Below are positions 18,259 to 27,307 of a stretch of 64,000 bases of DNA, piece by piece. The first letter of the stretch is position 1. Every line of letters begins with the position of its first letter. The position numbers were made by a program, and so were the translations under genes. The notes beneath the pieces are model-generated. The model did no database searches. It was not told the origin of the DNA and was given only the letters and a program-made list of their open reading frames with translations. The stretch is from the NCBI GenBank assembly GCA_017516785.1, contig JAFXAV010000075.1, positions 62,001 to 126,000 on the forward strand, given 5' to 3'. Origin of the DNA: Oscillospiraceae bacterium (GTDB lineage: Bacteria; Bacillota_A; Clostridia; Oscillospirales; Oscillospiraceae).

Positions 18259-18954
18259 ATGTACTGTATCCGATGCGGCGTGGAACTGGCGGACTCCGAA
18301 AAGCGGTGTCCCCTCTGCCAGACTCTGGTATTCCACCCGGAACTGACCCGCCCCGAGGGCGAAAAGCAATATCCCCCTGATCTCTATCCCGCCCCCCAGG
18401 CCCGGCCTTTCGGTCATCTGCTGATCATCACCATGGCTTTTCTGCTGACCGGCATGATCACCGCCCTCTGTAATATCCAAATCAGCGGTCACATTACCTG
18501 GGCAGGCTATGTCATCGGTGGTCTGCTGCTGGGATATGTGATGATTGTGTTGCCCTTCTGGTTTAAAAATCCCAATCCGGTGATTTTTGTTCCCTGTAAT
18601 TTTACAGCCATTGCCCTGCTGCTTCTGTATGTGAACTGCGTCACAAACGGCAACTGGTTTCTCAGTTTCGCCTTCCCGATCACCGGCACCGCCGGTCTGA
18701 TCGTCACTGCGGTGGTGGCTCTGACCCGCTACATCCGCCGGGGCAGACTCTATATCTACGGCGGCGCTTCCATTCTCTCAGGCGGCCTAATGCTGCTGAT
18801 TGAGATGATGCTGAACATCACCCTGGGCCGGAAAATCATTTTCCTCTGGTCCCCCTATCCTTTCATGGCCCTGGAGCTTCTGGGTATCACCATGCTGATC
18901 ATCGCCATTTTCCGTCCCCTGCGGGAATCCCTCCGCAAGCGGACATTCCTTTAA
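18259..18954 (+). CDS. Zinc-ribbon membrane protein (DUF6320-like)
   Basis: A 231-residue protein. The N-terminus is a zinc ribbon (CIRCGVELADSEKRCPLC: two CxxC pairs in the first 21 residues), a ~35-residue linker follows, then about six hydrophobic segments to the C-terminus. It starts 12 bases after the hydrolase-acyltransferase gene with AAGGAG, so the two are translated from one message. This pairing recurs in Firmicutes and suggests that the membrane protein supports the acyltransferase reaction (inference). No enzymatic motif is visible. Confidence 0.7.
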   Translation: MYCIRCGVELADSEKRCPLCQTLVFHPELTRPEGEKQYPPDLYPAPQARPFGHLLIITMAFLLTGMITALCNIQISGHITWAGYVIGGLLLGYVMIVLPFWFKNPNPVIFVPCNFTAIALLLLYVNCVTNGNWFLSFAFPITGTAGLIVTAVVALTRYIRRGRLYIYGGASILSGGLMLLIEMMLNITLGRKIIFLWSPYPFMALELLGITMLIIAIFRPLRESLRKRTFL

Positions 18955-18962
18955 ATCACGCA

Positions 18963-18996
18963 AAAAGGACGTGCCTTCAAAGCACGTCCTTTTCAT
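18963..18996. terminator. Bidirectional terminator between convergent genes
   Basis: AAAAGGACGTGC (18963-18974) pairs with GCACGTCCTTTT (18982-18993). The LysR stop codon lies immediately after. Confidence 0.9.
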
Positions 18997-18997
18997 T

Positions 18998-19900
18998 TTA
19001 CTTTCCAGCGCTGTAGAAATATTTGACGAATTCCACAAATTCCCGGATGGGGGCATAGTCGCCGTGGTCGGTCCGATACGCCAGATACAGATTTCTGGTG
19101 TTGGTGTGTTCCGGCAGATCAAAGGCCAGCAGCCGCTTTTCCCGAATGAAATTCTGGGCGGCCCGCTGGGAGATGAAGCTGATGCCCAGGCCCTGGGCAA
19201 CCAGATTCTTGATAGCCTCCGGGTCGTTAACACGGGCGGTGATGTTCAGCTGCTCATCGCTGATGCCCATTTCCTCCAGGAAGCGATCCACACTCTTTTT
19301 GCTGCCGCTGCCCTTTTCCCGGAGAATCACAGGCTCGGTGGTCAGCAGTTCCACTGCGGAAACACCCTTGCGCTGGAGCTTCAGGAATTGCTCTGTCACG
19401 GGAGTGATCAGAACCATCCGGTCCTCGCAGAAAGGCTCGCAGGTGAGAGATTCCTTCTCCACGTCCATGCCGATGAGGCCAACGTCAAAGATGCCATCGG
19501 TGAGGCCGTCCAGAACGCCCTTGGAGTCGCTCTGATGGATGACAAAGAAGGTGTTGGTATGTTTGCCGCCGAATTTGGGCAGAACTTCCGGCAGGATGTA
19601 GGCAGAGGGGATGGTGGAGGCGCCCAGGTGGATGATGCGCTTGGCTTCGGAGGAACACTCCTGAAGCATCCGGTCCCGCAGCTGCAGGATATTCACGGCG
19701 TACTCGTAGAGCTTCTGACCCTCGGCGGTGACCTCGATGCTCTTGGTAGTCCGCAGAATCAAGCGCATATTCAGTTCTTCCTCCAGTGCCCGGATGTGGG
19801 TACTGATGGTGGGCTGGGAAATATAGAGCTGCTCCGCCGCCCGGGTGAAGCTGCGCAGCCGCACAACGGCGGCAAAGGATTCCAGCTGTTTAAATTCCAT
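18998..19900 (-). CDS. LysR-family regulator of selenium metabolism
   Basis: A 300-residue LysR regulator. The winged HTH occupies residues 1-60 ([19 protein letters not shown]) and a periplasmic-binding-like effector domain runs from about 90 to 295 ([32 protein letters not shown]). The start overlaps the end of the class V desulfurase gene by 11 bases, so the two are translationally coupled. The setting, next to the desulfurase and divergent from yedE-yedF-DUF3343-selD, matches the selenium metabolism-associated LysR subgroup. It probably controls the divergent promoters at 21.1 kb; the effector is unknown. Confidence 0.85.
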   Translation of the reverse strand: MEFKQLESFAAVVRLRSFTRAAEQLYISQPTISTHIRALEEELNMRLILRTTKSIEVTAEGQKLYEYAVNILQLRDRMLQECSSEAKRIIHLGASTIPSAYILPEVLPKFGGKHTNTFFVIHQSDSKGVLDGLTDGIFDVGLIGMDVEKESLTCEPFCEDRMVLITPVTEQFLKLQRKGVSAVELLTTEPVILREKGSGSKKSVDRFLEEMGISDEQLNITARVNDPEAIKNLVAQGLGISFISQRAAQNFIREKRLLAFDLPEHTNTRNLYLAYRTDHGDYAPIREFVEFVKYFYSAGK

Positions 19901-21053
19901 TACAAATCTCCTTTAGTGCGGAAATGGCCGCATCTGCCTGCTCGGCGGTATTGAACCAGCCGAAGGAAAAACGGATGGTGCCGGTGGGATAAGTACCGAG
20001 AGTCATATGGGCAGAGGGGGCGCAGTGCAGGCCCACGCGGGTCATGATGCCGAAATTGGCATCCAGCTCGAAGGCCGCCTGGGAAAGTTCCTTCGTCAGG
20101 GTCTGGATGCTGACCACGCCGGTGCGTCTGCAGCAGTCACGTCTGCCGATAATTTTGATGAGTCCCTGCTGCTCCAGAGGTTCCAGATTTCGAAGGAGCC
20201 GCTCCGTCAGGACCAGCTCGTGGGCGCGGATGTTTTCGATACCGGTTTCCTGCAGCCATTCAAGACCTGCATGAAGGCCGATGATGCCCGGCAGATTCAT
20301 GGTACCCGGTTCAAAGCGGTCAGGCATAAAGTCGGGGATTTCTTCCGTGTGGCTGATAGAACCGGTGCCGCCGGAGAGCAGCGGGTCAATAAGCGGAATC
20401 ATTTCTTCCTTTAAAATAAAGCCGCCGATGCCCTGGGGACCCAGAAGGCCCTTGTGGCCGGTGAAGGCCAGGGCGTCGATGTGCATTTTCTCCATATCGA
20501 TGTCCATGACACCGGCAGTCTGGGCGCAGTCCACGATGAACTTCAGACCATGGGCATGGGCAAATGCGCCCACTTCTGCAATGGGCAGTACCGTGCCGCA
20601 GACATTGCTGGCGTGCATGATGGCGATGGCTTTGGTGTTGGGCTTCACCAGGGATTCCAGCAAATCCAGCTTCAGATTGCCCTGGCCATCGCAGGGAATC
20701 CGGTCAAATTCCACGCCTGCCTTTTCCAGCTGGCGGATGGGGCGCATCATGGCATTGTGCTCCATGGAAGACACCAGCACATGGTCGCCGGGCTTCAGAA
20801 AGCCCTTCAAAATCACATTCAGGCTTTCTGTGACATTCTTTGTAAAGACCACATTTTTGCAGTCGCCGCCGTGAAAGAGGTCAGCGAGCATCTGCCGGGT
20901 CTCAAAAACCAGTTCCTCCACATCGTAGGCGCCGTCATAGCAGCCCCGGTTGATGTTACAGCCCTGGCTGGTCATATATTCATAAACTGCCTGGGGCACC
21001 GCTTCCGGCTTTGGAAATGTGGTGCTGGCATTATCCAGATAAATCTTTTCCAT
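19890..21053 (-). CDS. Cysteine desulfurase/selenocysteine lyase-type class V PLP enzyme
   Basis: A 387-residue PLP enzyme of the EF2568-like cysteine desulfurase family. It has [16 protein letters not shown] at the N-terminus, [12 protein letters not shown], the PLP lysine in [16 protein letters not shown] and a C-terminal reactive cysteine in [10 protein letters not shown]. It likely releases sulfur or selenium from cysteine/selenocysteine for labile selenium-cofactor assembly or SelD supply (inference from context). I placed the start at 21053 (MEKIYLDN), since AGAGGA lies in the short upstream extension. It is the first gene of a two-gene operon with the LysR regulator. Confidence 0.85.
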   Translation of the reverse strand: MEKIYLDNASTTFPKPEAVPQAVYEYMTSQGCNINRGCYDGAYDVEELVFETRQMLADLFHGGDCKNVVFTKNVTESLNVILKGFLKPGDHVLVSSMEHNAMMRPIRQLEKAGVEFDRIPCDGQGNLKLDLLESLVKPNTKAIAIMHASNVCGTVLPIAEVGAFAHAHGLKFIVDCAQTAGVMDIDMEKMHIDALAFTGHKGLLGPQGIGGFILKEEMIPLIDPLLSGGTGSISHTEEIPDFMPDRFEPGTMNLPGIIGLHAGLEWLQETGIENIRAHELVLTERLLRNLEPLEQQGLIKIIGRRDCCRRTGVVSIQTLTKELSQAAFELDANFGIMTRVGLHCAPSAHMTLGTYPTGTIRFSFGWFNTAEQADAAISALKEICNGI

Positions 21054-21100
21054 GAATTTTCCTCTGTTCATCCGACTGAATTATTCATCTATGATTTTTT

Positions 21101-21129
21101 ATTATAACTCATATTTATCAAAAAATCAA
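21101..21129 (-). promoter_or_regulatory. Promoter for the desulfurase-lysR operon
   Basis: Minus strand: TTGATT at 21129-21124, 17-base spacer, TATAAT at 21106-21101. One TTATCA element overlaps the spacer. Confidence 0.65.
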
Positions 21130-21176
21130 ATATAATCGTTATCTTTATCAATAATTTTTATTTGTCCCCGTTATCA
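21115..21176. promoter_or_regulatory. Candidate LysR operator region with three TTATCA elements
   Basis: TTATCA occurs at 21115-21120, 21145-21150 and 21171-21176 in the AT-rich gap between the divergent desulfurase-lysR and yedE promoters. LysR regulators usually bind such shared regions. The assignment is inference. Confidence 0.35.
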
Positions 21177-21190
21177 GCCTGTGCTATACT
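21162..21190 (+). promoter_or_regulatory. Promoter for the yedE selenium operon
   Basis: TTGTCC at 21162-21167, 17-base spacer, TATACT at 21185-21190. GGAGGT and the ATG at 21229 follow. Confidence 0.65.
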
Positions 21191-21228
21191 GACAATATCC
21201 TATATACAAAAATATGGAGGTAGAAACA

Positions 21229-22350
21229 ATGAAAACCAAAAATGAAAAGCTCGGCATTATGATCGCCGGTCTTCTCATCGGCGTCATCGCTGTGCTGCTG
21301 GTGCTGTTCGGCAACCCTAAGAACATGGGTTACTGCATCGCCTGCTTCCTGCGTGATACCGCCGGTGGCCTGAAGCTGCACACCGCAGCTGTTGTCCAGT
21401 ACGTCCGTCCCGAAATCATCGGTCTGGTCCTGGGCAGCTTCATCATGGCAGTCCTGAACAAGGAATGGGCACCCAAGGGCGGCTCCGCTCCCTTCACCCG
21501 TTTCATCCTGGGCTTCTTCGTCATGATCGGCTGTCTGGCATTCCTGGGCTGCCCCTTCCGTATGACCCTCCGTCTGGCCGGCGGTGACCTGAATGCTCTG
21601 GTTGGCCTGGCTGGCTTCGTGGTCGGTATTCTGTGCGGCGTGTTCTTCCTGAACAAGGGCTACTCTCTGAAGCGTACCTACAAGCAGCCCAAGCTGGAGG
21701 GTGCTGTCGCTCCCGCTATCCAGGTTGTCCTGCTGGTTGTCCTGGTTGCTCTGCCCACTCTGCTGGTCTTCTCCGAGAAGGGCCCCGGCTCCATGCACGC
21801 TCCCATCATCATCTCCCTGGTCGCTGGTCTGGTTGTCGGCGCTCTGGCACAGCGTACCCGTATGTGCATGGTCGGCGGCATCCGTGACGTGATCCTGTTC
21901 AAGGAAACCAAGCTGCTGTCCGGTTTCATCACTCTGTTTGTTGCTGCTCTGGTCGGCAACCTGGTTCTGAACGCTGTCAAGGGCGGCGGCTTCTTCAAGC
22001 TGGGCTTCATCGGTGAAGACTGGGTCCAGCCTGTTGCCCACACCGCTCACATTTGGAACTTCCTGGGCATGATGCTGGTCGGTTACGGCTGCACCCTGCT
22101 GGGCGGCTGCCCCCTGCGTCAGCTGATCCTGGCCGGCGAAGGCAACACCGACTCCGCCATCACCGTTACCGGTCTGGTTGTCGGCGCTGCATTCTGCCAC
22201 AACTTCGGTCTGGCCGGCGGCGCCGCTGCCATCACTGACGGCGTTGTCAGCACCGGCGGCGTTGGCATCAACGGTCAGGTTATGGTCGTTGTGGGCCTGA
22301 TTGTCTGCACTATCATCGGCTGTGTCAACACTTTCAAGAAGGAACAGTAA
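21229..22350 (+). CDS. yedE: YedE-family putative selenium transporter
   Basis: A 373-residue membrane protein with about ten segments, of the YeeE/YedE (DUF395) family. It has two related halves with short cysteine motifs: MGYCIACFLRD and FLGCPFRMTLRLAGGD in the first, RTRMCMVGGIRD and LLGGCPLRQLILAGEGNTDS in the second. The family moves thiosulfate or related sulfur species; this branch, always beside selD and yedF, is assigned to selenium. The start at 21229 follows GGAGGT. Codon use is strongly biased (CGT, GTT, CTG), unlike the genes upstream, which suggests high expression. Confidence 0.88.
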   Translation: MKTKNEKLGIMIAGLLIGVIAVLLVLFGNPKNMGYCIACFLRDTAGGLKLHTAAVVQYVRPEIIGLVLGSFIMAVLNKEWAPKGGSAPFTRFILGFFVMIGCLAFLGCPFRMTLRLAGGDLNALVGLAGFVVGILCGVFFLNKGYSLKRTYKQPKLEGAVAPAIQVVLLVVLVALPTLLVFSEKGPGSMHAPIIISLVAGLVVGALAQRTRMCMVGGIRDVILFKETKLLSGFITLFVAALVGNLVLNAVKGGGFFKLGFIGEDWVQPVAHTAHIWNFLGMMLVGYGCTLLGGCPLRQLILAGEGNTDSAITVTGLVVGAAFCHNFGLAGGAAAITDGVVSTGGVGINGQVMVVVGLIVCTIIGCVNTFKKEQ

Positions 22351-22366
22351 TAGGAGGAATTTAACT

Positions 22367-22567
22367 ATGCTGGATGCAAGAGGTCTTTCCTGCCCCGAAC
22401 CCGTTGTCATGATCCGCAAGGCCATGATGACCAAGGCCAACGAATACACCATGGTCGTGGACAACCCCACCTCCAAGGAAAACGTCACCCGCTACGCTGA
22501 GCATCAGGGCTACACCGTCACCGTTACCGAAAACGGCGACGAATACACCTTGACTATGAAGAAGTAA
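22367..22567 (+). CDS. yedF: YedF/TusA-like sulfurtransferase
   Basis: A 66-residue protein with the TusA signature MLDARGLSCPEPVVMIRKAM, in which the CPxP cysteine carries sulfur or selenium. Standard YedF proteins have a longer C-terminal domain (about 200 residues), so this is the short form. It starts 16 bases after yedE with AGGAGG and probably hands chalcogen from the YedE channel to SelD or the desulfurase (inference). Confidence 0.82.
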   Translation: MLDARGLSCPEPVVMIRKAMMTKANEYTMVVDNPTSKENVTRYAEHQGYTVTVTENGDEYTLTMKK

Positions 22568-22611
22568 TCCTATAAAATAGGAATACTTTCAAAAGTAAGG
22601 AAGAATCATTC

Positions 22612-22857
22612 ATGACTTACATCGCAACTTTCTACTCCCACTTCGGCGCCATCCGGTTCAAGAAGCTCTGCTCCGGCAAGGGCTGGGCCGCGCGGGTTAT
22701 GCCGGTTCCCCGGGATTTAAGCAGCAGCTGCGGCACCTGTGTCCGTTACGACGGCGATGGTATCTGCCCCTCTGATGAAATGCCCGAGGAAGTGGAGCAG
22801 ATCGTTCAGGTCACACCTGATGGCTATATCCAGCTCCACCGGGCGCTGGACAGCTGA
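22612..22857 (+). CDS. DUF3343 family small protein
   Basis: An 81-residue protein beginning MTYIATFYSHFGAIRFKKL, with a central SSSCGTCVRYDG cysteine pair and a second cysteine at GICPSD. This is the DUF3343 pattern, a putative Se/redox partner found next to yedE, yedF and selD. AAGGAAG lies before the ATG. A chalcogen-binding or thiol-exchange role is inferred from context only. Confidence 0.8.
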   Translation: MTYIATFYSHFGAIRFKKLCSGKGWAARVMPVPRDLSSSCGTCVRYDGDGICPSDEMPEEVEQIVQVTPDGYIQLHRALDS

Positions 22858-22866
22858 AGCAAAAAC

Positions 22867-22896
22867 AAAGGGGCTGAGATTCTCAGCCCCTTTTCA
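22867..22896 (+). terminator. Terminator or attenuator just upstream of selD
   Basis: AAAGGGGCTGAG (22867-22878) pairs with CTCAGCCCCTTT (22882-22893), followed by a T-rich end. It lies 20 bases before the selD ATG, leaving no room for a promoter, so selD must be reached by read-through. Confidence 0.7.
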
Positions 22897-22915
22897 TCAC
22901 TAAGGAGAAAATGCT

Positions 22916-23953
22916 ATGGAAACTCAAGTGAAAATGACCAAGCTGGCCAAGTGCGCCGGCTGCGGCGCCAAGGTCGGCGCCGGTACTCTGGCAAAGATGC
23001 TGGAAGGTTTCAAGACCCACTATGATCCCCGCCTGATCGTCGGCTATGACAAGTCCGATGATGCCAGCGTCTACTATCTGGACAAGAACACCGCTCTGGT
23101 TCAGACCACCGACTTCTTCCCCCCCATCGTGGACGATCCCTACCTCTACGGTCAGATCGCCGCCACCAACGCCATTTCTGATATCTATGCCATGGGCGGC
23201 GAATCCAAGCTGGCTCTGAATATCATGTGCGTTTCCGATCAGATGGGCAAGGAAGCCGTTCAGCAGGTTCTCCGGGGCGGCTATGACAAGGCTTATGAAG
23301 CCGGTCTGATCATCACCGGTGGCCACACCATCAACGGCGCAGAGCCCATCTACGGTCTGGCAGTTTCCGGTTTCGTACACCCCGACAAGGTGCTGACCAA
23401 CTCCGGTGCCATGCCCGGCGACGTGCTGATCCTGACCAAGCCCCTGGGTGTGGGTATCCTGACCACCTCCGCCAAGGCTGACATGGTGGAAAAGGAAGTC
23501 ATGGACCGGATCTATGCCCAGATGGCAACCCTCAATAAGGCTGCCCGGGATGTGATGGTCAAGTACTCCGTCCATTCCTGCACCGACGTCACCGGCTTCT
23601 CCCTGATGGGCCACGGCTATGAAATGGCTCAGGGCAGCAACGCCACCCTGCACATCAAGTGCGCTGACGTTCCCTACCATCCCGAAGCTTATGAACTGGC
23701 TGAGATGGGCTTCATCCCCGCTGGTGCCTACCGCAACCGGGAATTCGCCGAAGCAGGTGTCAAGAATGTGGCCGGTGTCCCCCGTGCCCTGCAGGACATC
23801 TTCTTCGATCCCCAGACCAGCGGCGGTCTGCTCTTCGCCATCCCCGCAGAGGAAGCTGAAGAGTGCCTGGCTGAGATGCAGAAGGCCGTCCCCGCTGCCC
23901 GGATCATCGGTTATGTCACCGAAGAACTGGACGCAGCCATCTACCTGGAGTAA
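22916..23953 (+). CDS. selD: Selenide, water dikinase
   Basis: A 345-residue enzyme that makes selenophosphate from selenide and ATP. The catalytic motif KCAGCGAKVGAG places Cys16 and Lys19 where E. coli SelD has Cys17 and Lys20, so this is the cysteine rather than the selenocysteine form. TTDFFPPIVDDPYLYGQIAA and GGHTINGAEPIYGLAV follow, and DPQTSGGLLFAIP closes the C-terminal domain. AAGGAG precedes the ATG. It serves the labile selenium cofactor of the xanthine dehydrogenase-type enzymes. I see no selA, selB or selC in the window. Confidence 0.95.
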   Translation: METQVKMTKLAKCAGCGAKVGAGTLAKMLEGFKTHYDPRLIVGYDKSDDASVYYLDKNTALVQTTDFFPPIVDDPYLYGQIAATNAISDIYAMGGESKLALNIMCVSDQMGKEAVQQVLRGGYDKAYEAGLIITGGHTINGAEPIYGLAVSGFVHPDKVLTNSGAMPGDVLILTKPLGVGILTTSAKADMVEKEVMDRIYAQMATLNKAARDVMVKYSVHSCTDVTGFSLMGHGYEMAQGSNATLHIKCADVPYHPEAYELAEMGFIPAGAYRNREFAEAGVKNVAGVPRALQDIFFDPQTSGGLLFAIPAEEAEECLAEMQKAVPAARIIGYVTEELDAAIYLE

Positions 23954-23960
23954 TGCAAAA

Positions 23961-23999
23961 AACGAAAGCCACGACCCGAAAGGGCCGTGGCTTTTTTCG
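23961..23999. terminator. Bidirectional terminator after selD
   Basis: A GC-rich stem (AAAGCCACG-CCC paired with GGG-CGTGGCTTT) around GAAA, with A and T runs at the ends. It separates selD from the convergent transglutaminase-like gene. Confidence 0.88.
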
Positions 24000-25484
24000 T
24001 TATTCGATGGGAGTTCTGGGGTAGAGTTCCTGATCTCTCATGTAGTAGCCGGGAGCCAGTGCGTTATAGCCGTCGATAAATTCATCCGTCACCAGGCAGA
24101 AATAGTTGTTGCGGTAAACCTTGCCGGAAGGAGTGGCATCATAGTGGTAATAATTCTCACCGCCGTCCACGCTGACCATACTCCAGAAATGGGTGGTGCG
24201 GCGAGGGGAATCCTTGCTGCGGATCACCGTAATGTTGGGAATTCCCAGCCGGTCGAACATCACCTTGCTGATGGAATAATAGCTGAAGCAGTCGCCCTGG
24301 CGGGTCTTGAGCATCTTGTAGGCTGCCTGAAGGCTGTCGGTCTTATCGGAGTGGTTGATGTAGGAGCAGTTGCTCTTGACCCACTTGTAGATTTTCTGAA
24401 CCTTTTCCCGGACGGTCATATCTTCGGTGATGATGTCATCCAGAATATCGTCCACCATATCCAGAATGACCTGTTCCTCCACATAGTTCTCGGACTTTTC
24501 CTTGACAGTCACGGTGGTGGTAAAGGTGGACTCGTTGCCTGCGGCATCCGTTGCCTTGTAGATGACTTCGTAGGTACCGGGCTTACTCAGATCCACGCCG
24601 GTGGAATCCACCGTCAGGACAGGCTTTTCGTCCTTGTCATCCACTACCAGAACGCCGCTGCGGTAGGCAACGGTGCTGCCCTCGTAGAGGGAAATGGGGT
24701 TGATGCCCATGATAGTGGGAGCCTCGTTGTCCTCGATGACGGTCATGACCACAGACACAGCGGCTTCATTGCCGGTCTTGTCGCGGCCAGTGTAGGTCAC
24801 CTCATAGGTACCTTCCTTATTCAAATCCACCTGGCTGTCGTCCACTTCGAGAACAGGTTCTTCGTCCAGATCATCGGAAATGGTCACGCCCTTGAGATAA
24901 TCGGGAGTCTGTCCGATGTAGAAGGTAAAGTCTGCCGCGCCCTCAATGACAGGAGCCTGGGTGTCGATGATCACAGTCAGGACGCCTTCCACAGTGGCGG
25001 TGTTGCCGCTTTCGTCAGTCAGCAGCAGCGGAATCTTCTGCTCCCCCGCCAGGGTCATGTCCGGTTCTTTTTCAAACCGGACGGTAACGGCGGTTATGTC
25101 CTGGAACTCCTGAATAAAGTCCTCCGCAGCGGGCATTTCATAGGACATTACGGTGACAGGCACCAGCACCGCATTGGGGCTGACCGTGTCCCGGACGGAC
25201 AGCACCGCATCGTAAACCCGTTTGCAGTAGTTCAGCTGCACCGGATAATCGCCGGGGCGGCTCAGATCGATGGTATTCAGATCCGTTGCAAATTCCACAG
25301 GGAAGGGCAGATCCCGAACCTTGTAGCCATTGGGATCCACGGTTTCAGTGCCTGCCTCCACGGTAATGCTGTCGGAAATGTTGGTAAAAACCATCCAGGC
25401 AGCAGCGCCCGCCACTGCCAGCGCCAGTACCAGCAGGATCATGACGATGGTCAGCAGAATTTTAGTCGATTTTTTCTTACGCAA
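24000..25484 (-). CDS. Membrane-anchored transglutaminase-like protein with Ig-like repeats
   Basis: A 494-residue protein. An N-terminal signal/anchor (residues 5-33) leads to three or four immunoglobulin-like (DUF5011) modules (about 45-345), with repeated GTYEVxYxxxDxxGNE segments, and then a transglutaminase core. The catalytic triad is present: Cys in RQGDCFSYYSIS near 398, His in RTTHFWSMVS near 430 and Asp in YYHYDATPSG near 450. Such proteins are extracellular proteases or crosslinkers of unknown target. It follows the D-aminoacylase gene by 15 bases and is therefore co-transcribed with it. Confidence 0.85.
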   Translation of the reverse strand: MRKKKSTKILLTIVMILLVLALAVAGAAAWMVFTNISDSITVEAGTETVDPNGYKVRDLPFPVEFATDLNTIDLSRPGDYPVQLNYCKRVYDAVLSVRDTVSPNAVLVPVTVMSYEMPAAEDFIQEFQDITAVTVRFEKEPDMTLAGEQKIPLLLTDESGNTATVEGVLTVIIDTQAPVIEGAADFTFYIGQTPDYLKGVTISDDLDEEPVLEVDDSQVDLNKEGTYEVTYTGRDKTGNEAAVSVVMTVIEDNEAPTIMGINPISLYEGSTVAYRSGVLVVDDKDEKPVLTVDSTGVDLSKPGTYEVIYKATDAAGNESTFTTTVTVKEKSENYVEEQVILDMVDDILDDIITEDMTVREKVQKIYKWVKSNCSYINHSDKTDSLQAAYKMLKTRQGDCFSYYSISKVMFDRLGIPNITVIRSKDSPRRTTHFWSMVSVDGGENYYHYDATPSGKVYRNNYFCLVTDEFIDGYNALAPGYYMRDQELYPRTPIE

Positions 25485-25499
25485 TTTTTCACACCTCGC

Positions 25500-27083
25500 T
25501 TACAGAATCTGTCCGCCGAAGTGATCGGTAAACCGGCCTTCCAGCAGGGCAGGCTTGCCCATGACAAAGACCGTATCCATGCCGGCGGCTAATGTGTCAG
25601 GTTTTGTCCAGGTGCCAGTCTGGTGGATGTTTTCAAGATCAAATAGGCACAAATCCGCATCGGCACCCACCGCGATTTTACCCTTGGTTTCCAGACCGAA
25701 GCGCCAGGCGGGCAGCCCGGAAATCTTGTGAACAGCCTCTTCAATGGTCAGAAGGCCCCGCTCTTTCACGTAATGCTCCAGAAGCCTCGGAATATTGCCG
25801 TAAACTCTGGGGTGCATCAGACCGTCCTCGGGATAGGTGGCATCGGAGATGACAGAGGAATAGGGTTCCTTCAGAATGGCATCGATGTCATTGTCGTGGG
25901 TGATCCGGTCGATCATGGCGGGAGTGCAGTGCTCGGAGGCCAGCAAATCGAAAAGGGCATCGTAGACATCCTTGCCCTGCTGCGCCGCAATCTCCACGAT
26001 GGACATGCCCTCGTAGATCTTATTCTCCGGCATCCGCAGAGAAGTTGCCTGAATATTGTCAAAGCCAACCAGCAGGGAGATGTTCTCGAAGTCGCTACCT
26101 GTCTTCATCCGCTCTTTCATGATGGCCCGCTTCTCAGGGTCGCGGAGCGCATCGGTCAGGGCATCCATGCCGCCAGCCTGGAACTCGGGAGGCAGCACAT
26201 GGATCAGCTGGGTGGACCCGGCGGGATAGGGATACACATCACAGGTGATGTCCAGACCCTCTTCCCGGGCGGCACGGAACATCTCCAGCATCTTGGGGAC
26301 GCAGCGCTGCCAGTTGCGGGTACCGATGGCCTTCAGATGGCTGATCTGCATGGGAGTCTTCAGATCCCGGGCAACTGTCAGCATCTCCTCCAGTGCTTCC
26401 ACCACCTCATCGCCTTCCTGGCGCATGTGGACCGTGATAACCTTGCCGGAATTGCGGAGGGGTTCCAGGGATTTGATCATACCCTTGGTGTCATAGAAGC
26501 ATTCGGGGGCATAGCCAAGGCCCAGGGACACACCCAGAGCGCCTTCTTCCAGGCCCTGCTCCAGCAGCTTCCAGATAAACTTGTATTCCTCTTCCGTCAG
26601 CTCTCCGTCCCGGAAACCGGCGGCGCAGCCCCGAAGGGTGCCCATGCCCACCAGCATGCCGTTGTGAATCCGCTGAGGCACCCAGGAAAGCTGCTGCTTG
26701 TATTCAGCCACCGTGGAAAAATCGCAGCCGTCGGGCATATCGCCCACCACAGGGGCCAGATAATCCAGAATTTCCTGCCGGAAGGGACCCTGCACCGGAG
26801 TCATGGACAGGCCGCAGTTGCCGTTGATGACCAGAGTCAGGCCCTGAGCCAGTTCAGCCTTGCCGTAGCCTTCCCGGAAGGCGGCAGCCTCGCCGTGGCG
26901 GTGGACATCGATGAAGCCGGGGGTCAGGTATCTGCCCCTGCCGTCGATGGTATGTAACGCTTCGCAGCCGGCAAGATCGCCGATTGCGGCAATTTTCTCA
27001 TTTTCAATCGCAACATCTGCCCGGAAGGGAGCCTTGCCGCTTCCGTCTACAATGTATACATTTTGAATTAAGTAATCAGTCAT
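25500..27083 (-). CDS. N-acyl-D-amino-acid deacylase family amidohydrolase
   Basis: A 527-residue metal-dependent amidohydrolase. The N-terminal HxH motif is in PGFIDVHRHGEA near 55, QISHLKAIGTRNWQ carries another metal ligand, and a late HDNDID/YSSVISDATYPEDG segment belongs to the active site. The family deacylates N-acyl-D-amino acids, but members also act on dipeptides and cyclic amides. The start at 27083 (MTDYLIQNV) is chosen because AAAGGAG lies 8 bases upstream. It is divergent from the purine cluster, so a purine-derived substrate is possible but unproven. Confidence 0.8.
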   Translation of the reverse strand: MTDYLIQNVYIVDGSGKAPFRADVAIENEKIAAIGDLAGCEALHTIDGRGRYLTPGFIDVHRHGEAAAFREGYGKAELAQGLTLVINGNCGLSMTPVQGPFRQEILDYLAPVVGDMPDGCDFSTVAEYKQQLSWVPQRIHNGMLVGMGTLRGCAAGFRDGELTEEEYKFIWKLLEQGLEEGALGVSLGLGYAPECFYDTKGMIKSLEPLRNSGKVITVHMRQEGDEVVEALEEMLTVARDLKTPMQISHLKAIGTRNWQRCVPKMLEMFRAAREEGLDITCDVYPYPAGSTQLIHVLPPEFQAGGMDALTDALRDPEKRAIMKERMKTGSDFENISLLVGFDNIQATSLRMPENKIYEGMSIVEIAAQQGKDVYDALFDLLASEHCTPAMIDRITHDNDIDAILKEPYSSVISDATYPEDGLMHPRVYGNIPRLLEHYVKERGLLTIEEAVHKISGLPAWRFGLETKGKIAVGADADLCLFDLENIHQTGTWTKPDTLAAGMDTVFVMGKPALLEGRFTDHFGGQIL

Positions 27084-27113
27084 AACCATTTCTCCTTTCA
27101 TGGAGTTTTGACC

Positions 27114-27142
27114 ATTGTACCACCAAGTAAGCTTATTTTCAA
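27114..27142 (-). promoter_or_regulatory. Promoter for the D-aminoacylase operon
   Basis: Minus strand: TTGAAA at 27142-27137, 17-base spacer, TACAAT at 27119-27114. Confidence 0.65.
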
Positions 27143-27307
27143 TCATGCATATGGAATCTTAACATTTTTTACAGGTTTCGGCTTTTTTCACAAGCGCTGC
27201 CGGGTATGCCCAGTCTTTTTCCTTATCTTTTCAAAAATACCACGATTTTATAGGCATTTTCAACAATTTTCAGGGGGCAATCTCGGTACGCCGGACGAAA
27301 CTTACCC

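Noticed and set aside
22916..23953. SelD as a selenocysteine-containing form
   Set aside because: The catalytic position is a Cys codon (Cys16 in KCAGCGAK).
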